Below, piece by piece: positions 1-9,562 of a stretch of DNA of 64,000 nucleotides. The notes beneath the pieces are model-generated. The model saw nothing but the letters and a program-made list of their open reading frames with translations, searched no databases and was not told the origin of the DNA. Each line of letters opens with the position of its first letter. The stretch's first letter is position 1. A program made the translations under genes and the position numbers. Origin of the DNA: Lactiplantibacillus xiangfangensis (GTDB taxonomy: Bacteria; Bacillota; Bacilli; Lactobacillales; Lactobacillaceae); assembly GCF_001438845.1 (NCBI RefSeq), contig NZ_JQCL01000055.1:1-64000 (forward strand). The letters are read 5' to 3'.

Positions 1-10
1 TTACACAAAA

Positions 11-44
11 ATTGGGTGTTGATGGATTTCCATCAACACCCAAT
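11..44 (-). terminator. Hairpin terminator downstream of cydC
   Basis: A perfect 15-bp inverted repeat (11-25 against 30-44, 4-base loop) has an A-run on its left side, which is a U-run on the minus strand. It is the second hairpin met by transcripts leaving cydC. Confidence 0.6.
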
Positions 45-67
45 ATTCTAGAGCCATAAATATCAAA

Positions 68-116
68 ACAGCCGTTAGGACTCGAAAAAAGGGTCCTAAC
101 GGCTGTTTGTTTTTTA
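68..116. terminator. Probable bidirectional terminator after cydC
   Basis: A 13-bp stem (68-80 against 94-106) is followed by a T-run on the plus strand, and the other side reads TTTT on the minus strand. It lies about 40 bases past the cydC stop codon and could serve both directions. Confidence 0.6.
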
Positions 117-146
117 CCTTTAAAATTAATCTATCGTCCTACAATG

Positions 147-1892
147 CTAGGCATCACGGCCACGGTCCAAATCGTATAACCGTTTAAAACGAGGTGCCGT
201 CGCGTATAATTCTTCCGGCGTGCCAGCCATGTCGAATTGGCCGTCTTCTAAGAAGCGAACTTGATCGACATTTTCGACCCCAGCCAAATGGTGTGTGACC
301 CAGAGAATCGTTTTGTCATGTAGTACGCGGAAAACCGTTGTTAACAAGTGGGCTTCCGTAATTGGGTCTAAGCTAACGGTCGGTTCGTCCAAAATAATGA
401 TGGGCGCATCCTGCAATAGAATCCGCGCCAGCGCGAGCCGTTGCCGTTCACCACCCGAGAAGCGGGCCCCGCCCTCTTCAACGACAGTTTCGTAGCCGTC
501 AGGAAGTGATTGAATCAGAGGTTCTAATTCGACTGCCTTTAACGCAGCCTTCACCTGTTCATCGCTAGCCTGCTCATTACCCATTCGAACGTTATTCATA
601 ATCGACGTGTTGAACAAGTATGGTTGTTGGTCTAGCACCCCAAAGAGTTGGGCGCGCTGATTTTGTAACCGACTAACCGGCACATCGTTTAACTGAACGC
701 TCCCCTGGTCCGGCTGAACATCGCCTAAAATCAGTTTCAACAAGGTACTCTTACCAGTCCCAGATGGCCCAAGCAAGGCGAGCTTTTCCCCAGCCTTCAA
801 GGTCAGGTTCAAGTGGTCAAAAATTTGATGGTTTCCCGCTGAGTAACTGAAGTCCAGGTCCGCAACTTGTAAGACTTGGAACGGTTCCGTCAAAACGGTC
901 TGGTCACTTTCATCGGTTGGTTTGGTGTCTAAGGCGTTGACCCGCCGAATCGACCGCTGATAACTTGGCCACTCACTGACCCCTTGGCTGACAGAAAGCA
1001 ACGCATCAACTAATGGGAAGACTGACAGAACAAAGGCTGCGATCCAGTTAGAACTAGCTGAATTCGTTGTCCAGTAGAAACTACTCCAAATTAACAACGC
1101 AATACAGATCACCCCAAAGATCATCTGAATTGTAAAATCTCGCCACCATTGGAATCGATGATCTTGACGCCGTAACGCCGCGATTTTTTCAATCGGCTGG
1201 ACTTCCCGGTCATAGAAATCCTTTTGACGTCCAGAAATCAACCAGTCGCCAAGTCCCATGACCGCATCCGTCAGTTCAGTATAAAAACTTTGTTGAATCT
1301 TGCGGCTCTGCGATTCACGCGCACCGTTTAAAAGTACGGACCACAGTGGCATCACAATCACAACTAATCCTAGCAGTAACAACATTAACAGTCCAAACCA
1401 CCAACTGAAGTAGCCCAGTGCAATGACAATAACGAGGTACATGATTAGCGCAATCACGGTTGGAAATACCGTCCGTAAGTACAAATTTTCGATGTGGTCG
1501 ATATCATCAGCCAAGATGCTTAGGATATCCCCCGTTTGGAAATTCTGCCGAATCGCCACCGCGTGCTTAGCGACTGACTGGTAAAGCTTCTTACGAAAAT
1601 CGGAAACGATGCGCAACACCCAGTTATGACTGGTAATCCGTTCCGCATACCGAAACGCGGGCCGGCCAATCCCAAACGCCCGGGTCAAAACGATGGGCAC
1701 GTAGATCATCAAAATATTATAGGGGTGGCGCGCCGCTTTACTAATCAAGTATCCAGAGTTAAACATCAGCGCCGACCCACAGAAGAAGGTCATTAACCCT
1801 AAAAAGATGGTTAGCGTGAGTAACTTTTTATACTTCCGTAAGTACGGCATCACCCACGTATCGTGTTTAAACGTTCCAAAAAAGTCTTTCAT
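147..1892 (-). CDS. cydC: Heterodimeric ABC exporter CydC, cytochrome bd assembly
   Basis: This 581-residue protein is one half of the membrane ABC transporter that exports thiols (cysteine or glutathione in characterised systems) and is needed to assemble cytochrome bd. The first 310 or so residues form a six-helix ABC membrane domain. The C-terminal ATPase has Walker A GPSGTGKST near residue 375, the signature SGGERQR near 478 and Walker B IIILDEP. The N-terminal stretch GIGRPAFRYAERITSH resembles the CydC subfamily. Its ATG overlaps the stop codon of the upstream partner by one base (TAATG), so the two halves are translationally coupled. In some lactobacilli the names cydC and cydD are swapped. 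Confidence 0.93.
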   Translation of the reverse strand: MKDFFGTFKHDTWVMPYLRKYKKLLTLTIFLGLMTFFCGSALMFNSGYLISKAARHPYNILMIYVPIVLTRAFGIGRPAFRYAERITSHNWVLRIVSDFRKKLYQSVAKHAVAIRQNFQTGDILSILADDIDHIENLYLRTVFPTVIALIMYLVIVIALGYFSWWFGLLMLLLLGLVVIVMPLWSVLLNGARESQSRKIQQSFYTELTDAVMGLGDWLISGRQKDFYDREVQPIEKIAALRRQDHRFQWWRDFTIQMIFGVICIALLIWSSFYWTTNSASSNWIAAFVLSVFPLVDALLSVSQGVSEWPSYQRSIRRVNALDTKPTDESDQTVLTEPFQVLQVADLDFSYSAGNHQIFDHLNLTLKAGEKLALLGPSGTGKSTLLKLILGDVQPDQGSVQLNDVPVSRLQNQRAQLFGVLDQQPYLFNTSIMNNVRMGNEQASDEQVKAALKAVELEPLIQSLPDGYETVVEEGGARFSGGERQRLALARILLQDAPIIILDEPTVSLDPITEAHLLTTVFRVLHDKTILWVTHHLAGVENVDQVRFLEDGQFDMAGTPEELYATAPRFKRLYDLDRGRDA

Positions 1893-3625
1893 TACACTGC
1901 ACCTACCATTTCATTACGTAGCCGCACGTACGCACCGTTTTGTGCTTCTAATTCAGCGGGCGTCCCCTGTTCAACGATTTGCCCGTGGTCCATCACGAGC
2001 ACGTAATCCATCTGATTAATCCAGTGGAGCCGGTGCGTCGCAAAGAAGACAAGGTGATCGTCTAAAACGGGTAAAATCGTCTTTTTCAGCTCAGCTTCGG
2101 TTTCAATATCCAAATGCGCGGTTGGTTCATCAAATAACAGCACCTTACGCTTACTGTCAAGGAAGGCCCGGGCCAACGCAATCCGTTGGGCCTGACCACC
2201 ACTGACGCCCCGCGATCCTTCACCAATCTTGGTTTCAAGACCGTCCGGTAACGTCTTGATCCAAGCGGTTAAGCCCGCTTTTTCAGCCGCTTGACCAATC
2301 GCACTCAGTCCAGCATGGGGCTGATAAAATGCGATATTTTCAGCTAGCGTCGCGTGGAACAAATACGGATTTTGAGGAATGTAAAAGAAACTCTGTTGCC
2401 AAGCTTGCTGGCTCAAATGCGTGACGGTCTGACCGTTAACTTGAACAGTACCGGCGCCGGGAGTGGGCGTCAAAAAGCCCCCTAACAGATTAATCAACGT
2501 CGATTTACCCGAACCCGAAGCGCCGATAATCCCAATGCGTTGATAACCGTGTGCCGTAAAGCTGAGCTGCTTTAAAGCTGGTTTCTGATCATCATAACTA
2601 AAATCAACGTTGGTCAAGCTCAAGGTGCTATCCGCTTGCCAATCAAGCGGCGTCGTTCCAAGCTGCTCACGTTCAGTTGGCACTGGCAACGCCAGCATAG
2701 TCTGAACGGCGCTAAACGCGTTTTTCCCGTTCAGCGTGGCGTGATAGTCACTCGCAAATTGCCGCAGTGGCAAGAAGTAGTCCGGCGACAAAACTAAGAT
2801 CACTAACGCCGGCAGTAAGGTAATGGTGCCGTCAACTAAGCCAAAGCCTAAGAAAACCGCAACGACCGCAATTGAAAGCGTCGTGAAGAAATCGAGGGCA
2901 AACGTTGAGAGCATCGCAATTTTAATGACGGACATCGTCTGCTTACGGTACCCCTCGCTGACATGGTAAACATTGTTAGCGTACTGCTTGCTGAGACCCA
3001 GCTGTTTCAGCGTTGGTAACCCTCGTAACGTGTCCACAAAGTGATTGGACATCCGCTGGTAACCAACGTACTGCTTATCAGCCTTAGCTTGCGCCGCGTA
3101 GCCTAAAATAATCATAAATACGATGATTAACGGAAAAATGGCTAATAAAAATAAGGCTTCGTGCCAACGCAAAAACGCAATGTAAATCAAAATAACCCAC
3201 GGAATAACCATCATATCGATGACTTTGATGACAACTAACATCAGGTACGTCTGCACCTTGTCGATACCTTCTAAGGCAGTCGTAACGACGTTCCCAGTCC
3301 CAGTCTTCGCCACGTAACTCGGCCCTAACTGGTACAGCTTTTGCATCACTTGTCGACGCAAGTCCCCGCTGGTTTTTTCAACGATTGGATACATCAAGTG
3401 GTTTTTAATGACAACTAACAATTGACGGCCTACCCAGGCCAGCGCAAAGATCAGCATCGGTTGAACGATCGTTTGCAAACTGTGTAAATGCCAAAGTCCG
3501 ACAATTGCGACGGACAAAAAATAAGCTTGTGTAATAATACATAGACCTTCGATGACCGCTAACAAAACCAATAGGACCGTTAAGCGGCGCATCCCCGGTA
3601 GTTTAAATAAAGCTGGATCAAACAC
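1892..3625 (-). CDS. cydD: Heterodimeric ABC exporter CydD, cytochrome bd assembly
   Basis: This is the partner half-transporter of CydC: an N-terminal membrane domain and a C-terminal ATPase with Walker A GASGSGKST near residue 367, signature SGGQAQR near 475 and Walker B LLFDEP. The stretch RGLPTLKQLG is typical of the CydD branch. A longer reading frame exists, but GTG at 3625 is preferred because GGGAGGG lies 8 bases upstream, giving 577 residues. It follows cydB after a 129-base gap that contains a terminator-like hairpin, so it may be expressed at a lower level than cydAB. Lactobacillus annotations often call this gene cydC. Confidence 0.9.
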   Translation of the reverse strand: MFDPALFKLPGMRRLTVLLVLLAVIEGLCIITQAYFLSVAIVGLWHLHSLQTIVQPMLIFALAWVGRQLLVVIKNHLMYPIVEKTSGDLRRQVMQKLYQLGPSYVAKTGTGNVVTTALEGIDKVQTYLMLVVIKVIDMMVIPWVILIYIAFLRWHEALFLLAIFPLIIVFMIILGYAAQAKADKQYVGYQRMSNHFVDTLRGLPTLKQLGLSKQYANNVYHVSEGYRKQTMSVIKIAMLSTFALDFFTTLSIAVVAVFLGFGLVDGTITLLPALVILVLSPDYFLPLRQFASDYHATLNGKNAFSAVQTMLALPVPTEREQLGTTPLDWQADSTLSLTNVDFSYDDQKPALKQLSFTAHGYQRIGIIGASGSGKSTLINLLGGFLTPTPGAGTVQVNGQTVTHLSQQAWQQSFFYIPQNPYLFHATLAENIAFYQPHAGLSAIGQAAEKAGLTAWIKTLPDGLETKIGEGSRGVSGGQAQRIALARAFLDSKRKVLLFDEPTAHLDIETEAELKKTILPVLDDHLVFFATHRLHWINQMDYVLVMDHGQIVEQGTPAELEAQNGAYVRLRNEMVGAV

Positions 3626-3644
3626 ATTCGATCCCTCCCACCTT

Positions 3645-3692
3645 AAAAAATTGAAAGGGCCGCGACTTGGCACTGCGGCCAAGTCACGACCC
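3645..3692 (-). terminator. Terminator-like hairpin between cydB and cydD
   Basis: A 14-bp stem with two mismatched or wobble positions (3657-3670 against 3679-3692) is followed on the minus strand by TTTCAATTTTTT. It sits inside the cydABCD operon, just upstream of the cydD ribosome binding site. This suggests partial termination or a processing site that lowers cydDC expression relative to cydAB. Confidence 0.65.
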
Positions 3693-3754
3693 TATCGTGC
3701 TATTAAAGTAATTGTACCACCGCACGATGCGGCACACGGTTAAAATACACTGCT

Positions 3755-4750
3755 TTAAGAAGCCAAGCGCTTATAGAAGACCCAGTAACTCCAAATGAAG
3801 TAGACCAGCATGATTGGCAATACCGATAACGCAATGACCGTCATCAGGTGAAGCGTATATGGTGAGTTCGAAGCGTTCTTGATCAAAATACTGTTAGCGG
3901 CGTTGTTGGCAATCATGACACGTGGGAAGAGGCCGTTAAATAACAGCACGACCACGTCGATCAACGATAACCCGCTACTAATAAAGGATAACCATTCGTG
4001 GTTTCCGTACACCCCGTAAGTGGCTAAGCAAGTCAGCACGACCAAAACAACGACTAGAATCAGCGTTGAAATTGGCTTTTTTACGAAGAAATCCGTGCTG
4101 AAGAAAAGCAGGATGGCGAAGACCACTTCACCAGCAAACAGGACCCAGTAGAGTGGTTTAGCCCACTTGAGTGCCCGTTCGCGCAACGTCCCGGTCGTCT
4201 TTAAACGGATAAAGTTCAGACCGTGCAAGTAGCAGAGCAACGTGACCGCAACCCCACCAACGATTGAGAACAAGTTCACGTAGTCGGTAAAGTGTGCCGT
4301 CATGTCACCATTGGCGTTGATTGGCATCCCCTTGACCATGGCGGTAAACATCATCCCGAATAAGAATGCGGCACAACCACTACCAATGGCTGCAGCCCAT
4401 TCCCAGAAATTCCGACCGGCATCGCTTTCCATCCGGCTCCGGAATTCAAAGGAGACCCCGCGCATAATCAGGGCAACTAAAATCAACAATAGGATTAAAT
4501 AGAATCCAGAGAATAAGGATGCATACCACATTGGAAACGAAGCAAACATCGCCCCACCAGCAGTAATCAACCAAACTTCATTGGCATCCCAGTGCGGCCC
4601 AATCGTATGAATAACGACGTCGCGTTCTTCACGCGTCTGCGCCAAACTTTTAATGGCCATGCCGACCCCAAAGTCGAACCCTTCCAAGAAGAAGAAGCCA
4701 CTAAATAAAACGCCAACCAGAACAAACCATAAAAATTGTAAATTACTCAT
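3755..4750 (-). CDS. cydB: Cytochrome bd ubiquinol/menaquinol oxidase subunit II
   Basis: CydB is the structural partner of CydA in the membrane quinol oxidase that reduces oxygen to water. The protein has multiple hydrophobic helices, and the N-terminal segment FFFLEGFDFGVGM matches the conserved start of the family. The best start is ATG 4750 (331 residues): AAGGAGG lies about 8 bases upstream, and the start overlaps the cydA stop by 8 bases, which indicates translational coupling. A longer frame with 17 extra residues lacks a ribosome binding site. Lactobacilli usually need supplied haem and menaquinone for this oxidase to work; that is family knowledge and cannot be seen here. Confidence 0.94.
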   Translation of the reverse strand: MSNLQFLWFVLVGVLFSGFFFLEGFDFGVGMAIKSLAQTREERDVVIHTIGPHWDANEVWLITAGGAMFASFPMWYASLFSGFYLILLLILVALIMRGVSFEFRSRMESDAGRNFWEWAAAIGSGCAAFLFGMMFTAMVKGMPINANGDMTAHFTDYVNLFSIVGGVAVTLLCYLHGLNFIRLKTTGTLRERALKWAKPLYWVLFAGEVVFAILLFFSTDFFVKKPISTLILVVVLVVLTCLATYGVYGNHEWLSFISSGLSLIDVVVLLFNGLFPRVMIANNAANSILIKNASNSPYTLHLMTVIALSVLPIMLVYFIWSYWVFYKRLAS

Positions 4751-6182
4751 GGCTGAACGCCTCCTTACCATAAGGATCGTATGGTGCGTCATCAGGTGCA
4801 TTCAACAAGTCGTCCGGACCATGATGGAGTGCACGTCGTGATAAGACAATCATCACAACACCTAATCCACTAAACAGGCAGAAGTAAATAATATTTGAAG
4901 TTAATAGTGAAGCCACACTGACATTTGGTGAAACGGCATCGGCAATCGTTAACAGGCCATAAACAACCCATGGATAACGACCCAATTCCGTAATGAACCA
5001 ACCAGCCGTATTCGCGACAAATGGTAGGAACGTGCAAATGCCAAGAACCCACAGGAACCAGCGTTGCCGTTCAATCAGCGTTGAACTTGCCCGGTTAAAG
5101 ATCAGCCCAACAATGGCAATCAACGCGAAGAGTCCGCCGGAGAAAGCCATTGTCCGGAAGCTCCAGAACAACGTCTTCGTTGGTACATAGTAATTCATGT
5201 CCTTGCCAAACTTCTTATCGTACTTAGCATGCAATTCTTTATTGATTGCATTTTGACCCTTAACGTTACCTTGAAGCTTGTGGTAGCTTAAGATGTCCAA
5301 GACGTACGGTACTTCGATCGACCAATCCGTCTTATGGTTTTTAGTATCCATACCCGAAACAATCGCCCAAGCTGCTGGTGAACCAGAGTCCTTATACAGT
5401 CCTTCAGTTGCGGCAAACTTCATTGGTTGTTCTTTAATGATGTAACGGGTTTGAACATCACCCATGCCGACAACGCCGACCGTTGCCAACAAACCGATGA
5501 TTAGACTAACTTTGATTGACTTGCGGAAGAACTGCACATTCTTCTTTTTTAAGAGTGCGAACGCTGCCATCCCTGCGACAACGAATGACCCCGTCACAAA
5601 CGCACCAAACAAAACGTGTGGCAATTCATACCACAGTTGCGGGTTCTTGATAACAGCACCAAAGCTGGTCATCTGTGCCCGCCCAGTTTTGGCGTTAATC
5701 ATGAAACCGACTGGGTTTTGCATGAAGCTGTTGGCCGCTAAGATCCACATTGCGGAAATCATCGTCCCAATGGAAGTTAACCAGATAAATGCGCAGTGGA
5801 TACCGGCGTTAAACCGGTCCCAACCAAACATCCATAAACCAATAAACGTGGATTCCATGAAGAACGCAACCAAGGCTTCAATCGCCAACGGTGCGCCAAA
5901 GATGTCACCCATGAACCGTGAATATTCAGACCAATTCATCCCAAATTGAAATTCTTGAATTATCCCCGTCACTACCCCAACTGCAAAGCTAAGTAGGAAA
6001 ATTCGACCCCAAAATTGCGCCATATGTTTGTACATTACGTCTTTTTTAACCACGTAAATTGTTTCCATAACCGCAACTACGAAGGCTAATCCAATTGATA
6101 ATGGCACAAAGAAGAAATGAAACACCGTAGTCATTGCAAATTGAAACCGCGCTAAGGATACAATACTTAATCCGAGATTCAT
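4743..6182 (-). CDS. cydA: Cytochrome bd quinol oxidase subunit I
   Basis: CydA carries the haems and the quinol site of cytochrome bd oxidase. The 479-residue length is normal for the Gram-positive short Q-loop type. Candidate haem-ligand histidines are H22 in the first helix and H189 in the segment ELPHVLFGAF. The conserved GRYPWVVYG segment near residue 400 corresponds to the GRQPW motif. It is the first gene of cydABCD, preceded by a G-rich ribosome binding site and a recognisable promoter (TTGAAA-17-TATGAT). Its 3' end overlaps cydB. The family assignment is secure. Confidence 0.96.
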   Translation of the reverse strand: MNLGLSIVSLARFQFAMTTVFHFFFVPLSIGLAFVVAVMETIYVVKKDVMYKHMAQFWGRIFLLSFAVGVVTGIIQEFQFGMNWSEYSRFMGDIFGAPLAIEALVAFFMESTFIGLWMFGWDRFNAGIHCAFIWLTSIGTMISAMWILAANSFMQNPVGFMINAKTGRAQMTSFGAVIKNPQLWYELPHVLFGAFVTGSFVVAGMAAFALLKKKNVQFFRKSIKVSLIIGLLATVGVVGMGDVQTRYIIKEQPMKFAATEGLYKDSGSPAAWAIVSGMDTKNHKTDWSIEVPYVLDILSYHKLQGNVKGQNAINKELHAKYDKKFGKDMNYYVPTKTLFWSFRTMAFSGGLFALIAIVGLIFNRASSTLIERQRWFLWVLGICTFLPFVANTAGWFITELGRYPWVVYGLLTIADAVSPNVSVASLLTSNIIYFCLFSGLGVVMIVLSRRALHHGPDDLLNAPDDAPYDPYGKEAFSHE

Positions 6183-6257
6183 AATGGTCCCCCCTTTTTT
6201 ATTAAATTGTCGCCCCCACTAACCCATCAAAGAAAGCGGAAACAATGATTCATCCTT

Positions 6258-6286
6258 ATCATATCAACTGATAAGTGAAATTTCAA
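6258..6286 (-). promoter_or_regulatory. Sigma-A promoter for cydABCD
   Basis: On the minus strand, -35 TTGAAA (6281-6286) and -10 TATGAT (6258-6263) are separated by 17 bases, about 75 bases upstream of the cydA start. The rest of the 435-base gap (6183-6617) holds the divergent promoter at 6569. I see no convincing CcpA or Rex site. Confidence 0.65.
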
Positions 6287-6568
6287 TCAATCTCAACTTT
6301 TAATCCTAAAATAGTCAAACGCTTTAATTTTCAAAGTCGGTTGCTATTTCAATAATGACCACTTTACCAGCTTTTTAGTGATTTTTGTCCCTACTCAAAT
6401 CACTTTAAAAGACTTAAGCAGCGCGCTTGGCGCTTGTAAAGTTGCTTTACAATCCAATTAATCAGCATATTAAACCATTTTATAGTATGAACATATACCC
6501 TAATCATCTAAAAGGCACCCCGTTTGCTCATTATAAAATTGATAACCGCTAACAAAACCGTTTATACA

Positions 6569-6588
6569 TGGTATATTCGTAATACGAA
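6569..6588 (+). promoter_or_regulatory. Extended -10 promoter with overlapping palindrome upstream of the surface hydrolase
   Basis: TGG-TATATT (6569-6577) forms an extended -10 element. The 13-base palindrome TTCGTAATACGAA (6576-6588) overlaps it and would cover the transcription start, the position expected for a repressor operator. The ribosome binding site GAGGAG precedes the ATG at 6618. Confidence 0.45.
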
Positions 6589-6617
6589 ATAGATTAAATC
6601 ATTGCGAGGAGTAAATA

Positions 6618-9320
6618 ATGAACAGAAAACCGCAAACCAAACCGGTCATTGACCGATATAAGATGTTTAAGTACGGTAAGCATTGGGTATACGCGGGAAT
6701 CACATTAGCTAGTGTGGGGACAACGCTATTAATGACGACCAACGCTCAAGCAGCCGACACAAATAATGGCTCCGATGCACCAACCGCTGCCATTGCTGCA
6801 CAGCCTACCGTAGCAACTGAGGATATGGACGAAGCAGCGAATGGGGCCGCTGCTCCCGCCGGAACTGAAAACAAAGAGACTAATAACGAGCAATCGTTAC
6901 AAGACCAACCGACTGGCCTTCCAGGCAACAATGACACGAATGGTCAAACGAATGGCGACAACGCTGGTAGTGGTGATTCGAGCCAATCTTCACAAGGTAG
7001 CGATGCCACCCAGTCAGATACTGCCGGATCCACTGTGAATAGTGGCACGTCGGACGGTTCTGAAGGGACCCCATCAGACACTAGCGACGCGCAATCAGTT
7101 GACTCGTCAGCTGATAGTCACGTGACTTCAAATGCTATTTCTGATGACTCTAAACAACGAGCAGCTGAAACACCGACGCTCGACAAGAAGGAATCCATCT
7201 CACCCGTTCTTTCCGATGCCCGCTTAGCCGAGGATGCTTCCCACGGTCCCGTCTACACGACTGACGATAAAACGTTGGACCATCAAGGTAAAATCACCAT
7301 TGAACAAACTGGTCCTTATGCCATTACCTGGAAAGAAGTTTCCACGACTAACCAGACTGAAACTAAGACCGTTACCCTCGATGCCAGCGACTTTGTTAAC
7401 CTGATCAAAACGATCAATGACACAACTGGCAATACGGATAAACTGGCCGCAGCAAAAGCTAAGTATGAGGAAATGGTTGCCCAACTAAAGGCCTTACCAA
7501 GCAAAGTTGCTAGCCAACTCGTTGGAAACTTGCTCTATCAAATGGTCTTTACTGGAACCGGTTCTCAAGCCCTGTCCAATTTTCGGACCGCGCTTGACCC
7601 AACCCGTTATGACATTTCCAATACTTGGACCGGCCTTGATCCAGTGGCCTACGCCGCTGATCGCGAAGCCGCAGAAACGTATTACCCAGCAGCCGTAACT
7701 TGGTACAACAACGTCGCCAAAGAAACTTGGTCACTACCAGAATATAACGACCCAACGCAAAATGTTCGGGCAACTTATATTCAAAATGGTGATTCCACCA
7801 AGACCGTTGTCATTGGCCAAGGTTGGACCGAACGTCCGGACTGGATCGGTTACGTTTCTAAGATTTGGTACGACATGGGCTATAATATTTTGATGCCAAG
7901 CCAACGGGGACAATTTTTAAGTGACGGTAACGACATGACCTTTGGTTACCAAGATAAGTACGACTGGTTGAACTGGGTTCGCTTAGTTGACGAACGCAAT
8001 GGTAAAAACAGTGAAGTCGTCTTTTACGGTCAATCACTAGGCGCCGATACCGTCATCGAAGCCGCTTCCGTGCAAGGTCTTTCAAAATCAGTTAAGGCGG
8101 TCATTGCCGATGCTGGTTACGCGACCTTACCCGAATTAGGAAGTTCGCTATACAACAAGGCCGTGGCGGCAATTTCATCTAAATTAACGTCAATTGGGCT
8201 GCCCGCAATCACGAGCATTCCATTCTTATCGTATGACCAAGTTCTAGCAGTCATCAACAACCGTCTAATGAAACAACAAGGCTTCAGCGTCGATGACATT
8301 TCCGGCGTGAGTGCTGCCAGCAAAGTAACGGTACCGCTAATGCTTATTCACACTGAAGACGATGCTTTTATTCCGTATACGCAATCATTGGAACTGGCCG
8401 CTGCTAATAATTCCAAGATTAAAACTGTTTGGATTTTACCAGGCGAAGTTGGTGGTCACGCCGGGGCAAATAATGCGGTGCTTCAATACACGCAACACAT
8501 TAAAGACTTCCTTGCTGAAGCAACCGCTACGGCAACGGACGTTGATACCGGCGAAGCTGTTGATCCAGAAGATGCTGAAATCATCACCCCTACTCCGGAA
8601 CCGACGACTGATACGGCTGATCAAGACGATAACGTCATTGATTCAGGAACCACTACAGTTGATCCTGAAGATGAGTTGCTCGAACAACCAACCACCGATT
8701 CTAATGCAGGTCAGAACACTCATTTGGATTCAACCGACAACGCTAAAGGCCAAACAACGCTCAATCAGGCCAAGCCTGAAGATGTTGATCAGACTAACCC
8801 AGTAACGTTAGACCCAACGGCAACTAAGACCGATTCAAAGGCTGTTTCAGAAAACGACACTCAAGCTGCTAACAACGTTAACCTCAAAGTCTTAACCGCG
8901 ACAACGGACAGTCCCGTTAGTGCCGTCAGCTTAGCTGCAGCCACTACCGTTACGCCCAAACCAGTGTTAACCTTAAATGCTAACGACCTGATTGATGAAG
9001 ATCAGAGCGGTTCCGTGGTCACAGCTAGTCTTAAACATGACGATAGTACCCAAGCAAGTGCATCAAGCTTTACGATTGCTAGTGTGCCAACTCATACAGC
9101 TGACATGACTAATACGACTGATGCAACTGACACGACAAATGCAACGCCAACTCAATTGGTTGACCACAGTGTCGCTTCAGAAGCACCAGCTGCCGCACAA
9201 GCTGACACCCTGCCACAGACTTCTGACAAGCCACAAACTTGGATTGCTGCTTTAGGTGCAAGCTTAGCCGCCTTGGCAACTGGTCTCTGGGCTAGTTTAC
9301 GTCGCCGCTTCAACCGTTAA
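6618..9320 (+). CDS. LPQTS-anchored cell-surface alpha/beta hydrolase
   Basis: This is a 900-residue secreted, wall-anchored protein. Residues 1-45 form a KxYKxGKxW-type signal peptide (YKMFKYGKHW at 14-23) with likely cleavage after NAQA. A low-complexity Ser/Thr/Asp-rich region follows to about residue 190. Residues about 370-630 form an alpha/beta hydrolase with nucleophile S473 in GQSLG, acid D581 or D582, and H614 in GGHAGAN. A second Thr/Asp-rich linker leads to LPQTS at 865-869, a hydrophobic helix and the basic tail RRRFNR, which is a sortase signal of the L. plantarum type. The substrate is unknown; esterase or peptidase-like activity is possible. It stands alone with its own promoter. 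Confidence 0.85.
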   Translation: MNRKPQTKPVIDRYKMFKYGKHWVYAGITLASVGTTLLMTTNAQAADTNNGSDAPTAAIAAQPTVATEDMDEAANGAAAPAGTENKETNNEQSLQDQPTGLPGNNDTNGQTNGDNAGSGDSSQSSQGSDATQSDTAGSTVNSGTSDGSEGTPSDTSDAQSVDSSADSHVTSNAISDDSKQRAAETPTLDKKESISPVLSDARLAEDASHGPVYTTDDKTLDHQGKITIEQTGPYAITWKEVSTTNQTETKTVTLDASDFVNLIKTINDTTGNTDKLAAAKAKYEEMVAQLKALPSKVASQLVGNLLYQMVFTGTGSQALSNFRTALDPTRYDISNTWTGLDPVAYAADREAAETYYPAAVTWYNNVAKETWSLPEYNDPTQNVRATYIQNGDSTKTVVIGQGWTERPDWIGYVSKIWYDMGYNILMPSQRGQFLSDGNDMTFGYQDKYDWLNWVRLVDERNGKNSEVVFYGQSLGADTVIEAASVQGLSKSVKAVIADAGYATLPELGSSLYNKAVAAISSKLTSIGLPAITSIPFLSYDQVLAVINNRLMKQQGFSVDDISGVSAASKVTVPLMLIHTEDDAFIPYTQSLELAAANNSKIKTVWILPGEVGGHAGANNAVLQYTQHIKDFLAEATATATDVDTGEAVDPEDAEIITPTPEPTTDTADQDDNVIDSGTTTVDPEDELLEQPTTDSNAGQNTHLDSTDNAKGQTTLNQAKPEDVDQTNPVTLDPTATKTDSKAVSENDTQAANNVNLKVLTATTDSPVSAVSLAAATTVTPKPVLTLNANDLIDEDQSGSVVTASLKHDDSTQASASSFTIASVPTHTADMTNTTDATDTTNATPTQLVDHSVASEAPAAAQADTLPQTSDKPQTWIAALGASLAALATGLWASLRRRFNR

Positions 9321-9385
9321 TTAACTATCTTCAATTGGCAATCCGTGTTATATTAACGACAGGATCCACGAGAAGAGGGTTAACC

Positions 9386-9562
9386 ATGGAAATCGGCACA
9401 CAAGTTAAGTTTCAACTAGAAGGTAAACCGTTTACTGGCACCATTGCCAAAGTGTATACCAACTCTTTCTTAATTGAATTTGAAAGTACGGACGCTGAAA
9501 TTGTCGACAAATATCACGACAAAGTGGTCATTAGTCAAAAACAAGTTCAAGCCGTTCAATAA
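9386..9562 (+). CDS. Small DUF2187 (YkvS)-like protein
   Basis: This 58-residue protein starts at ATG 9386, preceded by GAGAAGAGGG; an upstream in-frame extension lacks a ribosome binding site. The sequence MEIGTQVKF followed by GTIAKVYTNSFLIEF and a C-terminal KVVISQKQV resembles the DUF2187 family of small SH3-like beta-barrel proteins. Function is unknown. A strong terminator directly overlaps its stop codon. The family call rests on pattern recognition only. Confidence 0.6.
   Translation: MEIGTQVKFQLEGKPFTGTIAKVYTNSFLIEFESTDAEIVDKYHDKVVISQKQVQAVQ

Noticed and set aside
5464..5949. A 161-codon plus-strand frame opposite cydA
   Set aside because: It is fully antisense to the conserved cydA gene, has no ribosome binding site and no recognisable protein features; it is a shadow of cydA codon use.
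8362..8805. A 147-codon frame in another register of the surface hydrolase gene
   Set aside because: It overlaps the Thr/Asp-rich linker of a clear gene. The frame is open because of the linker's repetitive codons, not because it codes.
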